A stretch of DNA of 64,000 nucleotides, from positions 193,501 to 257,500 of the forward strand of contig NC_089039.1 in NCBI RefSeq assembly GCF_034140825.1, read 5' to 3'. A program made the translations under genes and the position numbers. The first letter of the stretch is position 1; the number at the start of each line of letters is the position of its first letter. This DNA is from Oryza sativa Japonica Group (lineage: Eukaryota > Streptophyta > Magnoliopsida > Poales > Poaceae). The notes beneath the pieces are model-generated. The model had not been told where the DNA came from. It worked only from the letters and a program-made list of their open reading frames with translations, and searched no databases. Shown here in pieces: positions 39,401 to 50,199 of this stretch.

Positions 39401-40205
39401 TGAGAGCCCGGGTGCACCATCATCGTCAAGGGCAGGTAAACATAATCATTTCCTGTTTTTCAGCCAATGTCTTCTATTGAAATGTGACTGTTTGAGGAAC
39501 TATTCTGCCTCTGCACTGTTAATATTTCTCTTGAACTCAAACTTGCTCCCAGGTTGGTCTTATCTTTTATGTGAAGTTTGACTTACCATTTTCTCTTTCG
39601 CTCTATGCCTATTGATAGGTAGTTCATAATTTATCACGCGCAACGAACCTTGATGCACGGTTGACCAGATTAGAGGAGAGGTCAAGGCATGTGCAGCTAA
39701 CTGACGAGAGCATATGTGATTCATGTCGAGCTCGCCTTGGCACCAAGCTGTTTGTCATGTACCCAGATGACTCAGTTGTATGCTACAGGGTATGTCAACT
39801 CAAAACAATTTTGCTGTTTGGTTTGCTATTTACTTCTTTGAATGAAAACGTGATTGGTTGTTAGATGCATACTCTGGATTATTATCCGATAATGCATTGC
39901 AGGTGAATTCTCTCGTACAAAAGCAGCATTATCAAATTAGCTGTGCTTAGCAACTTGGATATTGGACATCTATGGTTTACTTGGATTGCCTAACCCTTTG
40001 AGAAATGAGCTGGAACTGCTTGTGCTATTATTTTTTTTCTAGCAGCTGCTTTTGTTTTTAAAAAAACCATGCGCATAAAGTCGTCTAAACATTTTAACAT
40101 TGTGTTTTTCAGTGCTACCGAAATCAAGGTGATTCTGCATCTCCACATGGACGCAACTTCAGGAAAGGTGGTATATTTAAACAAAGCTGGCTCGTTAGTA
40201 GATAA
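33433..40205 (+). CDS. VPS3/TRAP1-like (VPS39-related) CORVET tethering subunit
   Basis: Fourteen exons join in frame (33433-34371, 34635-34910, 35642-35838, 35927-36068, 36248-36526, 36605-36677, 36995-37043, 37833-38097, 38240-38295, 38441-38509, 38692-38803, 39346-39435, 39619-39789, 40113-40205), giving 936 aa. Residues about 30-310 form a CNH/beta-propeller-like domain. The middle is alpha-helical with Vps39-type repeats (landmark VPRKRYWGLHAPP). The C-terminus has a zinc-ribbon-like CDSC...CYRC pair and ends KQSWLVSR. Known family: plant VPS3, the TGFBRAP1-like subunit of the CORVET complex that tethers early endosomal/prevacuolar membranes with RAB5; VPS39 of HOPS is the paralogous alternative, and I prefer VPS3 by recalled similarity. 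The first exon is very GC-rich and the others AT-rich. An intron at 37044-37832 carries a MITE. The start codon lies directly after the duplicated leader segment. Confidence 0.88.
37367..37605. mobile_element. MITE in an intron of the VPS3-like gene
   Basis: About 239 bp from GGGCCTGTTTGGATCAATTC to GGGGTATAAATCAAACAGGACC; the terminal CCTGTTTGGAT and ATCAAACAGG are complementary. The interior holds repeated TTTTGGCAA/TTGCCAA motifs. It sits in the intron 37044-37832 and does not touch splice sites. Confidence 0.72.
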
Positions 40206-41152
40206 CAAAGTTACAAGACAAGGAAACCATGGATGTGCGTGCCTCTGTTTCAGTGCTATGCGTCATGAAAGGAGAGCATATATAATTTGGTGGTGAAGCC
40301 TCCCCTTTGCATTTGAAGGAGCATTCAGCAGCGATACGGTCTGAAACCATCTGAAATGAAGCATTATCGTTGATCATGGCGATTGGAGGGAGGCAGAGAG
40401 AGCAGTGGTCCTGGAAGGTGATACCGTAGCTTCCGGTGGTCGACCAGAAACCATGATGTTTTTTTGTCCATAGGATTGTTGTTTTGTTTTGATAGGATAA
40501 GATGGGCTACATAATTTTAGGTATCGCTAGGATTTAATTTACACTGTAGACAAAACATAAGGCCTTTTGTGTCTAATAGAAGAAAGAAAGATGGAGAGCA
40601 TTTGCCCCTGTTGGAACAATTAATGTGCTGCAGGCAATAACAATCCAGTTGGTTGGCCATTACGATTCCTGACTCCTGTGCTGAGTGATGAGAATTCAGT
40701 GCCTCCTCCCTCACTAGAAGGGCTGTTAATCCGTGAAGCATGCGTGAATACTGGTGTTGCAATTGGCCGTCTGCAACTATCTGTCCACGCAAGTAAGCAT
40801 CCATCGATGGAAAGGCCGGCGAAATACTAGTAAATGCATATCCATGTCAGTCAGATTCAGATCACATGAGGTTAGGTCCGCAATGCAAATGCTACTACTG
40901 GGTGAAATATCTGAGCAATTAGTAAGTGAATGTCGCTACTGCATTGGCGTTGCATGGCCTGGCCTGCCTCCATGTATCTTTGTCGCGCACTTGCCTGCGC
41001 TTTTTCCCAATATTTTAATCCAAAATTATCTATCTTAATTAGCTTCTTTATCTCTGTCTCAGTAGTGCAGGTGCTCCCAACTTAATAACCTTTTAACACC
41101 TGAAAAAGAAGATCTCTTTTCAGTCGAGAGAGAGAGCAGGGCCCAGGCGAGG
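40206..41152. other. Intergenic region before the PGIP cluster
   Basis: The first few hundred bases are probably 3'UTR of the VPS3-like gene. The remainder leads to the promoter of the first PGIP-like gene. No gene or clear transposon is seen. Confidence 0.6.
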
Positions 41153-41164
41153 CTATATATACAC
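41153..41164 (+). promoter_or_regulatory. TATA box of the first PGIP-like gene
   Basis: CTATATATACAC about 155 bp upstream of the start codon, in an otherwise GC-balanced stretch. The leader between them includes a short (CATA)n run. Confidence 0.6.
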
Positions 41165-41308
41165 GGCATTGCATGCACCATATGCATCTCAATATCTCTT
41201 GCGACCTCACTCCAATTGCACAAACATACATACATACATACATACTCGATCAGTCGGCAATTGATTAAGCAGCTAGCTCAAGCTGGTAAAATTAAACGAC
41301 CAATATAT

Positions 41309-42355
41309 ATGATGATGATGATGACCATGGATGTGAAGCTCCTGCTGCTGCTGCTGCTGTCCGTCCTCCTCCTGTCTGCTGCCTCCATGGCCAAGGACGA
41401 CGATGAGCAGCAGCAGAAGGTGCAATGCCATGAGGACGACGAGGCGGCGCTTCTGGCCATCGACGACGCCCTCGGGAACCCCTACAATTTGGCGTCGTGG
41501 ACGCGCAACACCTCCTGCTGCGACTGGTACGACGTGGACTGCGACCAGGACTCTGGCCGCGTCGTCTCCCTCTCCGTCTTCCAGGACACCAACCTCACCG
41601 GCGCCATCCCCGACGCCATCGCCAACCTCACCCACCTCCGCACCCTCCTCCTCCACCACCTCCCCAGCCTCTCCGGCCCCATCCCCGACTCCCTCGCCGC
41701 CCTCACCGACCTCACCCACCTCACCATCTCCTGGACCGCCGTCTCCGGCCCCGTCCCCTCCTTCCTCGCCAACCTCACCTCCCTCACCATGCTCGATCTC
41801 TCCTTCAACTCCCTCACCGGCCTCATCCCGCCCTCCCTCGCCGCCCTCACCAATCTCTCCGCCATCAACCTCAGCCGCAACCGCCTCTCCGGCCCCATCC
41901 CGCCGGGCCTCTTCTCCAACCTGCAGCTGCAGGACGACGACGACGAGGTGTACCTCCGGCTGTCGCACAACAACCTGTCCGGGAGCGTCCCGGCGGACCT
42001 GCTGGCGGCGGCGAACCTGGCGCTGGTGGACCTGTCGCGGAACGCGCTGACCGGCGACGCGTCGGCGGTGTTCCGGCGGGCAAGGTACGTGGACCTGTCG
42101 CGAAACGGCTTCGTCTTCAACATGTCCGGCGTGGAGTTCGCGGAGGAGACGTACTACGTGGACGTGAGCCACAACGCCATCCGCGGGGGGATCCCGGCGC
42201 AGGTGGCCAACCTCACCAACCTGCAGACGTTCAACGTCAGCTACAACAAGATGTGCGGCGCGGTGCCCGCCATGCCCAGGTTCGACGCCTACTGCTACCA
42301 ACACAACAAATGCCTCTGCGGCGCTCCCCTCGCCACCGCCTGCCGTCGTCGATAA
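41309..42355 (+). CDS. PGIP: Polygalacturonase-inhibitor-like LRR protein, cluster copy 1
   Basis: Intronless, 348 aa from the first ATG of a Met run (the ATG at 41327, MDVKLLLL, is the other likely start). A hydrophobic signal peptide ends near SMAKDDDEQ. The N-cap has [17 protein letters not shown] and CCDWYDVDC. About ten extracellular-type LRRs follow (core LxxLxxLxxLDLSxNxLTGxIP). The C-cap ends [18 protein letters not shown]. It is built to be secreted to the cell wall, where PGIPs bind and slow fungal polygalacturonases. Oddity: an acidic run of four Asp and a Glu in the loop of one LRR (residues about 208-213), missing from the copy at 45166. It is a tandem paralogue of the genes at 45166 and 62779, all on the same strand. 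Codon use is extremely C/G-ending at third positions. Confidence 0.9.
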   Translation: MMMMMTMDVKLLLLLLLSVLLLSAASMAKDDDEQQQKVQCHEDDEAALLAIDDALGNPYNLASWTRNTSCCDWYDVDCDQDSGRVVSLSVFQDTNLTGAIPDAIANLTHLRTLLLHHLPSLSGPIPDSLAALTDLTHLTISWTAVSGPVPSFLANLTSLTMLDLSFNSLTGLIPPSLAALTNLSAINLSRNRLSGPIPPGLFSNLQLQDDDDEVYLRLSHNNLSGSVPADLLAAANLALVDLSRNALTGDASAVFRRARYVDLSRNGFVFNMSGVEFAEETYYVDVSHNAIRGGIPAQVANLTNLQTFNVSYNKMCGAVPAMPRFDAYCYQHNKCLCGAPLATACRRR

Positions 42356-43238
42356 ATAATACTACAAAAACATTTATATAAAAACTTTCAACTAAACTAC
42401 ATCTAATCGCTACTTAAAATTAATTATCTGAACTCCTTGTTAAATCCTACTAGTAATTAAGAGTATTGTACTGTGCTAGCTACGACTGGAAAACTGGTAA
42501 TGTACGGAGAACGAGTGTAAGTGAAGAGAACAATGTTCATGTCGTCTTGCAATATGATCAATCAATCAGCCAACTTTTATATTATAGTTCCAGATGTACT
42601 TGAAAGATGAACATTGGAGTGGATATTGCTACTATAAATGTGTTTCATTCAACTTAATTTACAACACACAATAAAACTGATTGTACCAGCAAATACGAAG
42701 TTTTCTAACGGGAGTATCTTAAAAAACTGTCGCAAGTTTTTTTTTTTCAAAAACTTTCAGATGTATCTGTAGTATAATTGAAGTGTAATTACATTGTACT
42801 AACTACAATGTAATTACGATATAACTTATTAATAAAACTTGAATTCAACAATGGTTTGGTTACATAGTACTGAGATCTTATCTGAAAGTTTTCTAGCAAA
42901 TCTATTTCTAATTATATGAGCTAGGATTGGGCCATAACCTGGGCCAGCCCATTACGGGTTGGGCCTTGATAGTCGTCAATCCATGGTAGAAAAAAGCAGC
43001 CCACAAGGCCATGGGATGCCAGGCTTCGGACAATGGCCTAGGGTACCCGATGCCCGGAAAAGCTAATCCCCGCGCGCGCGTTGCCGGCGCATACTCCGGC
43101 CCACACGGCCCATGCACGCACGCGCGCACGCCTCTCTCTCTTTTTTCTTTTTCTTTTGGCGCACCGCCGTCTCTTCTTTTTTCCTTTTTTTTTTCTTTTT
43201 TCTGCCACACGGGAGAAAAAATCGTAATTAGTTTACTA
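42356..43238. other. 3' flank of the first PGIP-like gene
   Basis: 3'UTR then AT-rich spacer, followed by a short GC-rich patch (about 42930-43130) containing CG alternations. No gene recognised. Confidence 0.6.
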
Positions 43239-43475
43239 CTCCCTCCGTCCTAGAATATAAGAGATTTTAAGTTTTTTCTTGCAACGTTTGACCACTCGTC
43301 TTATTCAATTTTTTTAAAAATTATTATTTATTTTATTTGTGACTTACTTTATTATCCACAGTATTTTAAGCACAACTTTTCATTTTTTATATTTGCAAAA
43401 AAAATTTGAATAATACGAGTGGTCAAATGTTGCAAGCAAAAACTCAAAACCCCTTATATTGTGGGACGGAGGGAG
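43239..43475. mobile_element. Stowaway-type MITE (family B-like)
   Basis: 237 bp, CTCCCTCCGTCCTAGAATAT at the left, GTGGGACGGAGGGAG at the right, TA on both sides. The inner arms GCAACGTTTGACCACTCGTC and ACGAGTGGTCAAATGTTGC are complementary. Confidence 0.9.
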
Positions 43476-43519
43476 TAATGATTAGTCTCCTATTTTTACT
43501 ACTGATTAGTTTACTAGTA

Positions 43520-43900
43520 ATTTTTAAATCTTAACTTAAAAATTTTCAAATTTGGACTTGAAAGTTTTCAAATCTCGAGCTAAAAATTTTCAAATCTGGA
43601 CTTGAAAGTTTTTAAATCTGAGCTCAAAGTTTTCAAATCTCGAGTTGAAAGTTTTCAAAATTTTCAAATCTGGACTTGAAAGTTTTTAAATCTGAGCTCA
43701 AAGTTTTCAAATCTCGAGTTGAAAGTTTTCAAAATTTTCAAATCTGGACTTGAAAATTTTCGAATCTCGAGTTGAAAGTTTTTCAAATGTGAGATGAAAA
43801 GTTAAAAGTTTTTAAAATTTGACTTAAAAAAAAATTCAAATTTCGAGTTAAAATTTTCAAATCTGGATTTAAAATTTTGAAAATTTGACTTCAGAAATAG
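43520..43900. repeat. Degenerate minisatellite with a 74-bp higher-order unit
   Basis: Monomers of roughly 21 bp of the form AAAGTTTTCAAATCTNGANTTG are repeated about fifteen times. Within it, a 74-bp block beginning TGGACTTGAAAGTTTTTAAATC recurs at 43597 and 43671 almost perfectly and starts again at 43745, so the array has a higher-order period. Monomers become more divergent toward the right end. Confidence 0.9.
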
Positions 43901-45066
43901 ATTTCTTTTCAATTTGTTAGTTAAAAAATCTTGTGAAAAAAAGAAAATCCTAACTACTACTGTCATTATCTTAAGCTATAATTATCTAAAACTAATTAAT
44001 TGATTAGTTAACTATACCTCCTATCTTTAGTCCCGAAACGCGCGTGGGGGGCGCGCACGCCCCAACTAGGCCCCCCCCAATGCCTGAATCGCACTAAACA
44101 TGCGTGTGCTTATGTAAAGTTAACAAACTAAGGGGAAAAAAAATCAAAGTGTCTTGTAATATGAAACGGGATAGTATAAATTTTAGATAATGGGAAAATG
44201 ATCATTCTGTCATTTGTACCATACGCATCATCTCCACCATAGATACTCCCTTTGTCTAGAAATATGAGCATTTATAGAAGTCTTATACTCTGACTATCTT
44301 AAAAGATTATATTTTTTGAAGCTAGCTAATATCTGACAGATTAGTTCAGATGTCAAAGGATGATCATGCCTTTCATTAAGACTGTTTTCTATGCTTCGAC
44401 GCTCGGCTAAACTTTTGGCATAGCCAAGCTCTAATACGGGACATTTGCAACTGACAATTGGAGGCATGGTCTCTACTTAAGCATAGAAGAGAAACGAAGA
44501 TGATAAAGCTTAATTTTGTGGATGGAGCGAGTAGATGCACAAGATAAGAATAGAAAACTGGATATTTGTGGGACAAGAAGATCAATAAGCAAGCAGAAGA
44601 ATATTATTTGTCCTAGATCAATAAGGTGCTCTGTCCCTGCACAGGCGTGGTAGGCCTGGGTTGACTCTCCATTTGGACAAGTTTGGCAATTTGGCACTGC
44701 CAACTTTGACCATTTCATTCTCCCTGGCTTTCCCGTGCTTGCTACAGTATTTGTATTTTATCTCCTACTCCTACTTTGGCTTGGCTGGCTCCCTGGCGGC
44801 TTCAAGAAACTGCGTCTGCGGCGCCTCACACTCACATGCATGTGCATTAAATGAGCAGAGCTGTACCCTTCTCATCCGCATGCACGCTTGCATGGGTACG
44901 GTGGTCAATGTTTTTTGTTGACTCGCTATTGCATGCGTTGGATTTTTTTTTCAACTTGATTCTTCTTCCTTGCGATTAATTTTCCAAATAATTTCATACA
45001 ACAAGTCAACAACAACAGTTGATTAATACCAACCATCAAATTAATCTCCCTCTCCCCCTTTCTCTC
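43901..45066. other. Spacer between the minisatellite and the second PGIP-like gene
   Basis: AT-rich with one GC-rich knot near 44035-44085. A half-Stowaway-like start (ACTCCCTTTGTCTAGAAATA at 44245) has no clear partner. No gene is seen. The last few hundred bases should be the promoter of the second PGIP-like gene. Confidence 0.55.
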
Positions 45067-45073
45067 TATATAA
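45067..45073 (+). promoter_or_regulatory. TATA box of the second PGIP-like gene
   Basis: TATATAA after a pyrimidine-rich run (CTTTCTCTC), about 95 bp upstream of the start codon. Confidence 0.65.
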
Positions 45074-45165
45074 CACATCTCATCATCTAGCTCACTCACT
45101 GAAATGCCCAACTAAATTGGAGTGGAGGCTACTACCTAATTAATACGATATCCTACAAGAACAAG

Positions 45166-46095
45166 ATGCGCGCCATGGTCGTCGTTCTTGTGCTCGCCGC
45201 GGCCGGCGCCGCCGCTGCCACCACGAAGAAGAAGGAGTGCAACGCCGGCGACAAGGCCGCACTGCTGGCCATCAAGAAGGCCCTCGGCGACCCCTACCAC
45301 TTCGCCTCCTGGACGCCCGACAACCTCTGCTGCGAATGGTACGACGTCACCTGCGACGACACCACCGACCGCGTCGTCGGCCTCTCCGTCTTCCAGGACG
45401 CCAACCTCACCGGCACCATCCCCGACGCCGTCGCCGGCCTCACCCACCTCCGCACCCTCACGTGGCACCACCTCCCCCAGATCTCCGGCCCCATCCCGCC
45501 GGCGATCGCCAAGCTCAACCGCCTCTCCCTCCTCATCATCTCCTGGACCGCCGTCTCCGGCCCCGTCCCCTCCTTCCTCGGCGGGCTCAAGAGCCTCACC
45601 CTCCTCGATCTCTCCTTCAACTCCCTCACCGGCGCCATCCCGCCGTCGCTCGCCGCCCTCCCCTTCCTCAGCGGCATCGACATCAGCCGCAACCGCCTCA
45701 CCGGCCCCCTGCCGCCGGCGCTCTTCAGCAAGCTCAACACCACGCAGCAGGGCGGCGCCTACCTGAGGCTGTCGCGGAACAACCTCACCGGCGGCATCCC
45801 GGCCGAGTACGGCGGCGTGGCGTTCGAGGTGATGGACCTGTCGCGCAACGCGCTGAGCTTCGACATGACCGGGCTGCGGCTGCAGGAAGGGGTGAGCTCG
45901 CTGGACCTCAGCCACAACATGCTGTACGGCGGCGTGCCGGCGCAGGTGGCCGGGCTGAGCAGCCTGCAGGACTTCAACGTCAGCTACAACCGCCTCTGCG
46001 GCGAGCTGCCCGCCGGCGCCGCGAGGTTCGATCAGTACTCCTTCTTCCACAACAAGTGCCTCTGCGGACCGCCGCTCCCTACTCCCTGCAATTAA
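45166..46095 (+). CDS. PGIP: Polygalacturonase-inhibitor LRR protein, cluster copy 2
   Basis: Intronless, 309 aa. A short signal peptide ([19 protein letters not shown]) is followed by the N-cap [18 protein letters not shown] and CCEWYDVTC, about ten extracellular LRRs (for example [19 protein letters not shown]), and the C-cap RLCGELPAG then [14 protein letters not shown]. This is the most compact and canonical PGIP of the three; its length equals the 309 aa I remember for rice OsPGIP1, an identity not verified here. Expected role: an apoplastic inhibitor of fungal endopolygalacturonase, limiting pectin breakdown and favouring elicitor-active oligogalacturonides. The neighbouring 3' side carries a long TA microsatellite and then the nested LINE/Gypsy block. 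Confidence 0.93.
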   Translation: MRAMVVVLVLAAAGAAAATTKKKECNAGDKAALLAIKKALGDPYHFASWTPDNLCCEWYDVTCDDTTDRVVGLSVFQDANLTGTIPDAVAGLTHLRTLTWHHLPQISGPIPPAIAKLNRLSLLIISWTAVSGPVPSFLGGLKSLTLLDLSFNSLTGAIPPSLAALPFLSGIDISRNRLTGPLPPALFSKLNTTQQGGAYLRLSRNNLTGGIPAEYGGVAFEVMDLSRNALSFDMTGLRLQEGVSSLDLSHNMLYGGVPAQVAGLSSLQDFNVSYNRLCGELPAGAARFDQYSFFHNKCLCGPPLPTPCN

Positions 46096-46162
46096 GCTCC
46101 CATTACTTAATTACTAGCTATGTGGTGAAATTATACATCAGCAATGCAAGCAAAATAAATAA

Positions 46163-46296
<134 letters not shown>

Positions 46297-46395
46297 ATAA
46301 TGATTTTAATAAGTCAAAAACAGATTGATGCATTTGGAAGGAATGATTAATAAAGCTGTGTTCAATTGTTTCTGGGACAATTAATCTTCAATCTT

Positions 46396-47130
46396 TTTTT
46401 TCGCCGGGACGGCGAAGAATGCTGACCGATGTATATTAAGGAAAAGGGGAAAAACTGTACAAATGCAGTACGTCAGAGCACCGCCTTTACAACAAAAAGC
46501 AAATTACAAAATCTGTAATCTTTCTAAAGCTGGCACTGCAGCAACATTCAACGAGGTAACTAGCCCTGCTGATTTCCAAGTTTCCCATTCATCACACATG
46601 GTCGCACACAACTGCGTGACCGACGAGGCCGTTCCCTCGAAAACCCGTGCGTTGCGCTCTTTCCAAATCAACCATGTAACGAGGATGACCCCGGCGTCAA
46701 ACGTCTTGCGATCGATCTTCGCAACAGTTTGCCGGGCAGCGAGCCACCAGCCGGCAAAGTCCGAGGACGGCGGCGAGCAGTAGAGGGTCAAACGAGCCTG
46801 AACCTGCACCCAAACTTGCTGCGAGAAGGTGCAGGCTTGGAAGATGTGTTGGCAGGACTCTCCATCCTTAGAACAAAGGTGACAAATTGGTGCAAGCTTC
46901 CAGCCTCGGCGCTGCAGGTTATCAGCTGTTAAATAGGCATTGCGGACCGCAAGGAACATGAAGAACTTGCATCTTGCTGGTGCGTGGGATTTCCAGATAA
47001 TCTTGCCGAGCGGGCAGGATGTTCTACCGGCCGAAAGAATAGAGTAGGCAGACCGCACCGAGAAGTCACCATTAGGTGCCGCCTTCCATATCATAGAGTC
47101 CGTACTTCTGGAGTCGAGAGAAATCCCGGC
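46396..47130 (-). mobile_element. LINE (L1-type), 3' part, minus strand
   Basis: Reading on the minus strand, this is the C-terminal part of ORF2 with the zinc-binding reverse-transcriptase-associated motif (ARCKFFMFLAVRNAYLTADN, then CHLCSKDGESCQHIFQAC) and a following WLIWKERNARVFEG motif. It stops near 46516, followed by about 110 bp of 3'UTR and a short A tail (seen as a T run at 46396-46402 on +). It is the same LINE as 59403-62660. A Gypsy element interrupts it at 47131, and the coding frame resumes on the other side after the duplicated CCGGC. Confidence 0.88.
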
Positions 47131-48393
47131 TGTCGGTGACATGGGACCGGGGGTATCTTGACTAGAGGTTTGGGGCAGCTGCAGTCACCCACGTGGCCTG
47201 ACCCCCTCGGGGGGGTCGGGCCCGAGGGTGATGTGGCCGCCCCTCCCTTTGTCTCCCCGAGGGGTCAGGCCGCTCCCGTTTCGGCCCCGAGGGCTGGGGC
47301 GCCCCGACCCCCTGTGGGTTTGGCGCCACGTGTGTGGGTTAGGTGAGCACAGCGGCGCTCACCTAACCGCGTTTATTGTGGGTTGGACGAGCGCCCCACG
47401 CCGCATTTAATGCAGCGCAGCACACTCGTTCGGTCCGTGACAGGTCACAGTGTGTGACCGGTCATAGACCGGTCAGATCGCGGGTTAGGTGGCAACAGGC
47501 GGCCTTTCGCACGCCTCGCCCCGTCCCGTCGGAATGATGAGAGCCTCTATGCACTCGTCCCTAGCCGGAGCCGGCGTGCTGACTCCTGGAGTTAGCACGT
47601 CAGTCCCGGCTAGATTCATACCAGGCTTCATCGCAACCATTACAAGGAAGTCATTTTATGAAGAAGGGCTGACGTGTGGCATGCTAAACTGACGCGTGGT
47701 AGACAAGAATGACCGGTTTGTGACTGGTCTGACGCCGGTCACGTCATCGGCAGACAACCGTGCTCCCACGTTGCGCCTGCTTCCGGCGGAGTGGAGGTAG
47801 GTATGGCCCATCCCATCAGAGGGTCATTCGGACAACAGCCATGGCAAATCTCCGCCCATTAATGAGGGAGTAACAGGGAGATCCCCGGTGTCAGGCGAGT
47901 GATGACGCTGGGCCTCACTCAAAGACAAGCTGTGATTTAGCTTCCAGGCGAAGGCGCAAGCTAGTTTTTTCTTTTTTGGGAAGATAGGGTGAGTCCCCAC
48001 CCAAAAGAAGAGTAGGTAGAAGTGGTGCAGGTGGGATCCCCTTGAGATATAAAAGGAGGACCTTGCCCACTTAAGAACGGGGGAGCTGGGGAAAGAGGGG
48101 GGAGAAGACCTGAGCTCGTAGAGGAGAGAAAGAGGAAGAGGGTTTCTAGAGTTTGAACTCTCTTGCTCTCCAGCTCTTTGTAACTCCTTCATACACAGAT
48201 CCACCAGAACACAGGAGTAGGGTATTACGCTTCTCAGCGGCCCGAACCTGTCTACATCGCCCGTGTCTTGCGCATTTGCTCTCTCACGAAACATTCCATA
48301 GATCGAGTGCTTAGAACCTCACCTAGCGCCCCCGGCCGAACCGGCAAAGGGGGGCCCGCGCGGTCTCCCGGTGAGGAGCCCCACGCTCCGTCA
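47131..48393 (+). repeat. 5' LTR of the Gypsy element
   Basis: TG...CA termini. It contains a cluster of ACCGGTC motifs (about 47440-47475 and 47710-47745), a TATAAAA box at 48048-48054 and a pyrimidine-rich R/U5-like stretch. It matches the 3' LTR along its full length. Confidence 0.95.
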
Positions 48394-48479
48394 TCTGGCG
48401 CGCCAGGTAGGGGGCGCGTGTGTTTTTCTAAGCCCTCGTCCTCTTTCGTGTGCGCCAAGCTTCTCCCGCTCAGCCCAAT

Positions 48480-50180
48480 GGCCGAACGGGCAGTGGCGCA
48501 CAACCTCTCTCCGAGCGCTAGCGGTGACGACGGGGAGCAGAACCCGCGCCGTCGAGCTCGTACTCCACCGCCCCCCTCTCGCCGAAGTCTTAGGCGGGAG
48601 GAGGCGCTCGAGGGGGTCGAAAGATCCGCGACTTCGCCGCCCACGAGCGATGAAGAAGGACGGCGAGACGGGGAGCGTCGCCTCCTCGTCTACGGCGATG
48701 GCAGCACGCCCCAGGGCACGCTCCAAGCTGCGGGCGCGCTCTTGCGTCACCCGCCCGTCGTCCCCGATCCAGAGACTCCAGCCCGACGTTGGCTGGATGA
48801 CGTGGCCGACTTGGTCATGACGGCGCAGCAGCGCCTAGGCGCCGGTGGGCGGTCCTCCGCCGCCAAGGCCTCTGGCGCTGCTACCGCCGGCTCCGTGTCG
48901 TCGAGGGGCGCCATTCCCTCGTCAACGCCTCCGACCCAAGAAGATGTGCGTAGGGGGCCGGATGCCCGCCTCAGTATCGAGCGCCGGCGCAATGGTCGTC
49001 GTGCTGCCCACGCAACGGAAGGCGCTTCCTCGTCCGGAGCGCCACTTCGGTTCGGGCGCGGGGGCCAGCCCCCCGTGCCCCCGCTTGGTGGTGTCGGCTG
49101 TCGAGCCTTTGTGGCGAGCATTCGGAACGTCCGTTGGCCCCCAAGGTTCCGGCCCACCATCACCGAAAAATATGACGGAAGCGTCAACCCCGCCGAGTTT
49201 CTCCAGGTCTACACGACCGGGATCGAGGCCACCGGGGGTGACGACAGGGTCGTGGCGAATTTCTTCCCCATGGCCCTGAAGGGACAGGCGCGGGGTTGGC
49301 TAATGAACTTGCCGCCCGCGTCGGTCCACTCTTGGGAGGATTTGTGCCAGCAGTTCACCATGAACTTCCAAGGCACATATGCGCGCCCAGGTGAAGAAGC
49401 GGACTTGCATGCGGTACAGCGAAGGGACGATGAGTCTCTTCGCTCGTACATTCAGCGGTTCTGTCAAGTCCGCAACACCATACCATGCATCCCCGCACAC
49501 GCGGTAATCTACGCGTTCAGGGGGGGCGTGCGGCACAACCGCATGCTCGAAAAGATCGCCTCCAAGGAGCCCCAGACCACCGCAGAGCTTTTTCAGCTCG
49601 CGGACCGTGTGGCTCGCAAGGAGGAGGCCTGGACCTGGAACTCCACCGGTTCCGGTGTGGCAGCTTCGGCCGCCCCCGGATCCGCCGCTCGGTTAGGGCG
49701 GCGGGACAGGAGGAGGAAAAAGAGGTCGGCCCATTCCGACGACGAGGGTCACGTCCTCGCCGTCGAGGGCGCTTCGCGGGCCACCCGAAAGGGGAGGCCT
49801 GCGAGCGACAAAAAGAAGGAGGCCGGCGCTCCCAGCAGGGAGCGCCCGACCGGCAAGTGGTGCGCCGTGCACAACACCTCCCTCCACGACCTCGCGGACT
49901 GCCGCGCGGTCAAAAGTTTGGCTAAGCGGACGAGGAAGTGGGAGGAGGAGAGGAGGCAGGAACGCCGTGAGGGCAAGGCCCCGGCGGCTCCCTCCGGCAA
50001 CCGGCGAAGTGAGGCCAAGCAGAAGGCCCCCGCCGAGGACATCGACGATGGCGACGATGATCTAGGGTTCCAGGAGCCTGGGGGCCACCATCGCCACCGT
50101 CGATGGGGGAGCGTGCGCTCACGCTTCTCGTCGGAGCCTCAAGGCCATGAAGCGAGAGCTTCTGGCCGCGGCCCCTACCC
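48480..50180 (+). mobile_element. gag region of the Gypsy element
   Basis: Charged, Arg/Ser-rich N-terminal part, then a retrotransposon gag domain (landmarks KYDGSVNPAEFLQVY, ALKGQARGWLMNLP, SWEDLCQQF, LRSYIQRFCQVRN). A basic region with a CAVHNTSLHDLADC pattern follows. Confidence 0.88.
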
Positions 50181-50199
50181 ATGAGGCGACGCGGCAGAC

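Noticed and set aside
41273-42304. Long minus-strand open frame (343 aa) opposite PGIP copy 1
   Set aside because: It is a shadow of extreme GC3 bias in the sense gene; its Gly/Glu/Val-rich repeats have no independent motif. The same applies to minus frames opposite copies 2 and 3.
43520-43900. CRISPR-like repeat array
   Set aside because: Repeats are degenerate, contiguous and lack unique spacers; this is a plant minisatellite in a eukaryotic gene context.
44245-44330. Stowaway MITE starting at ACTCCCTTTGTC
   Set aside because: Only one end is recognisable; no complementary terminus was found within the next few hundred bases.
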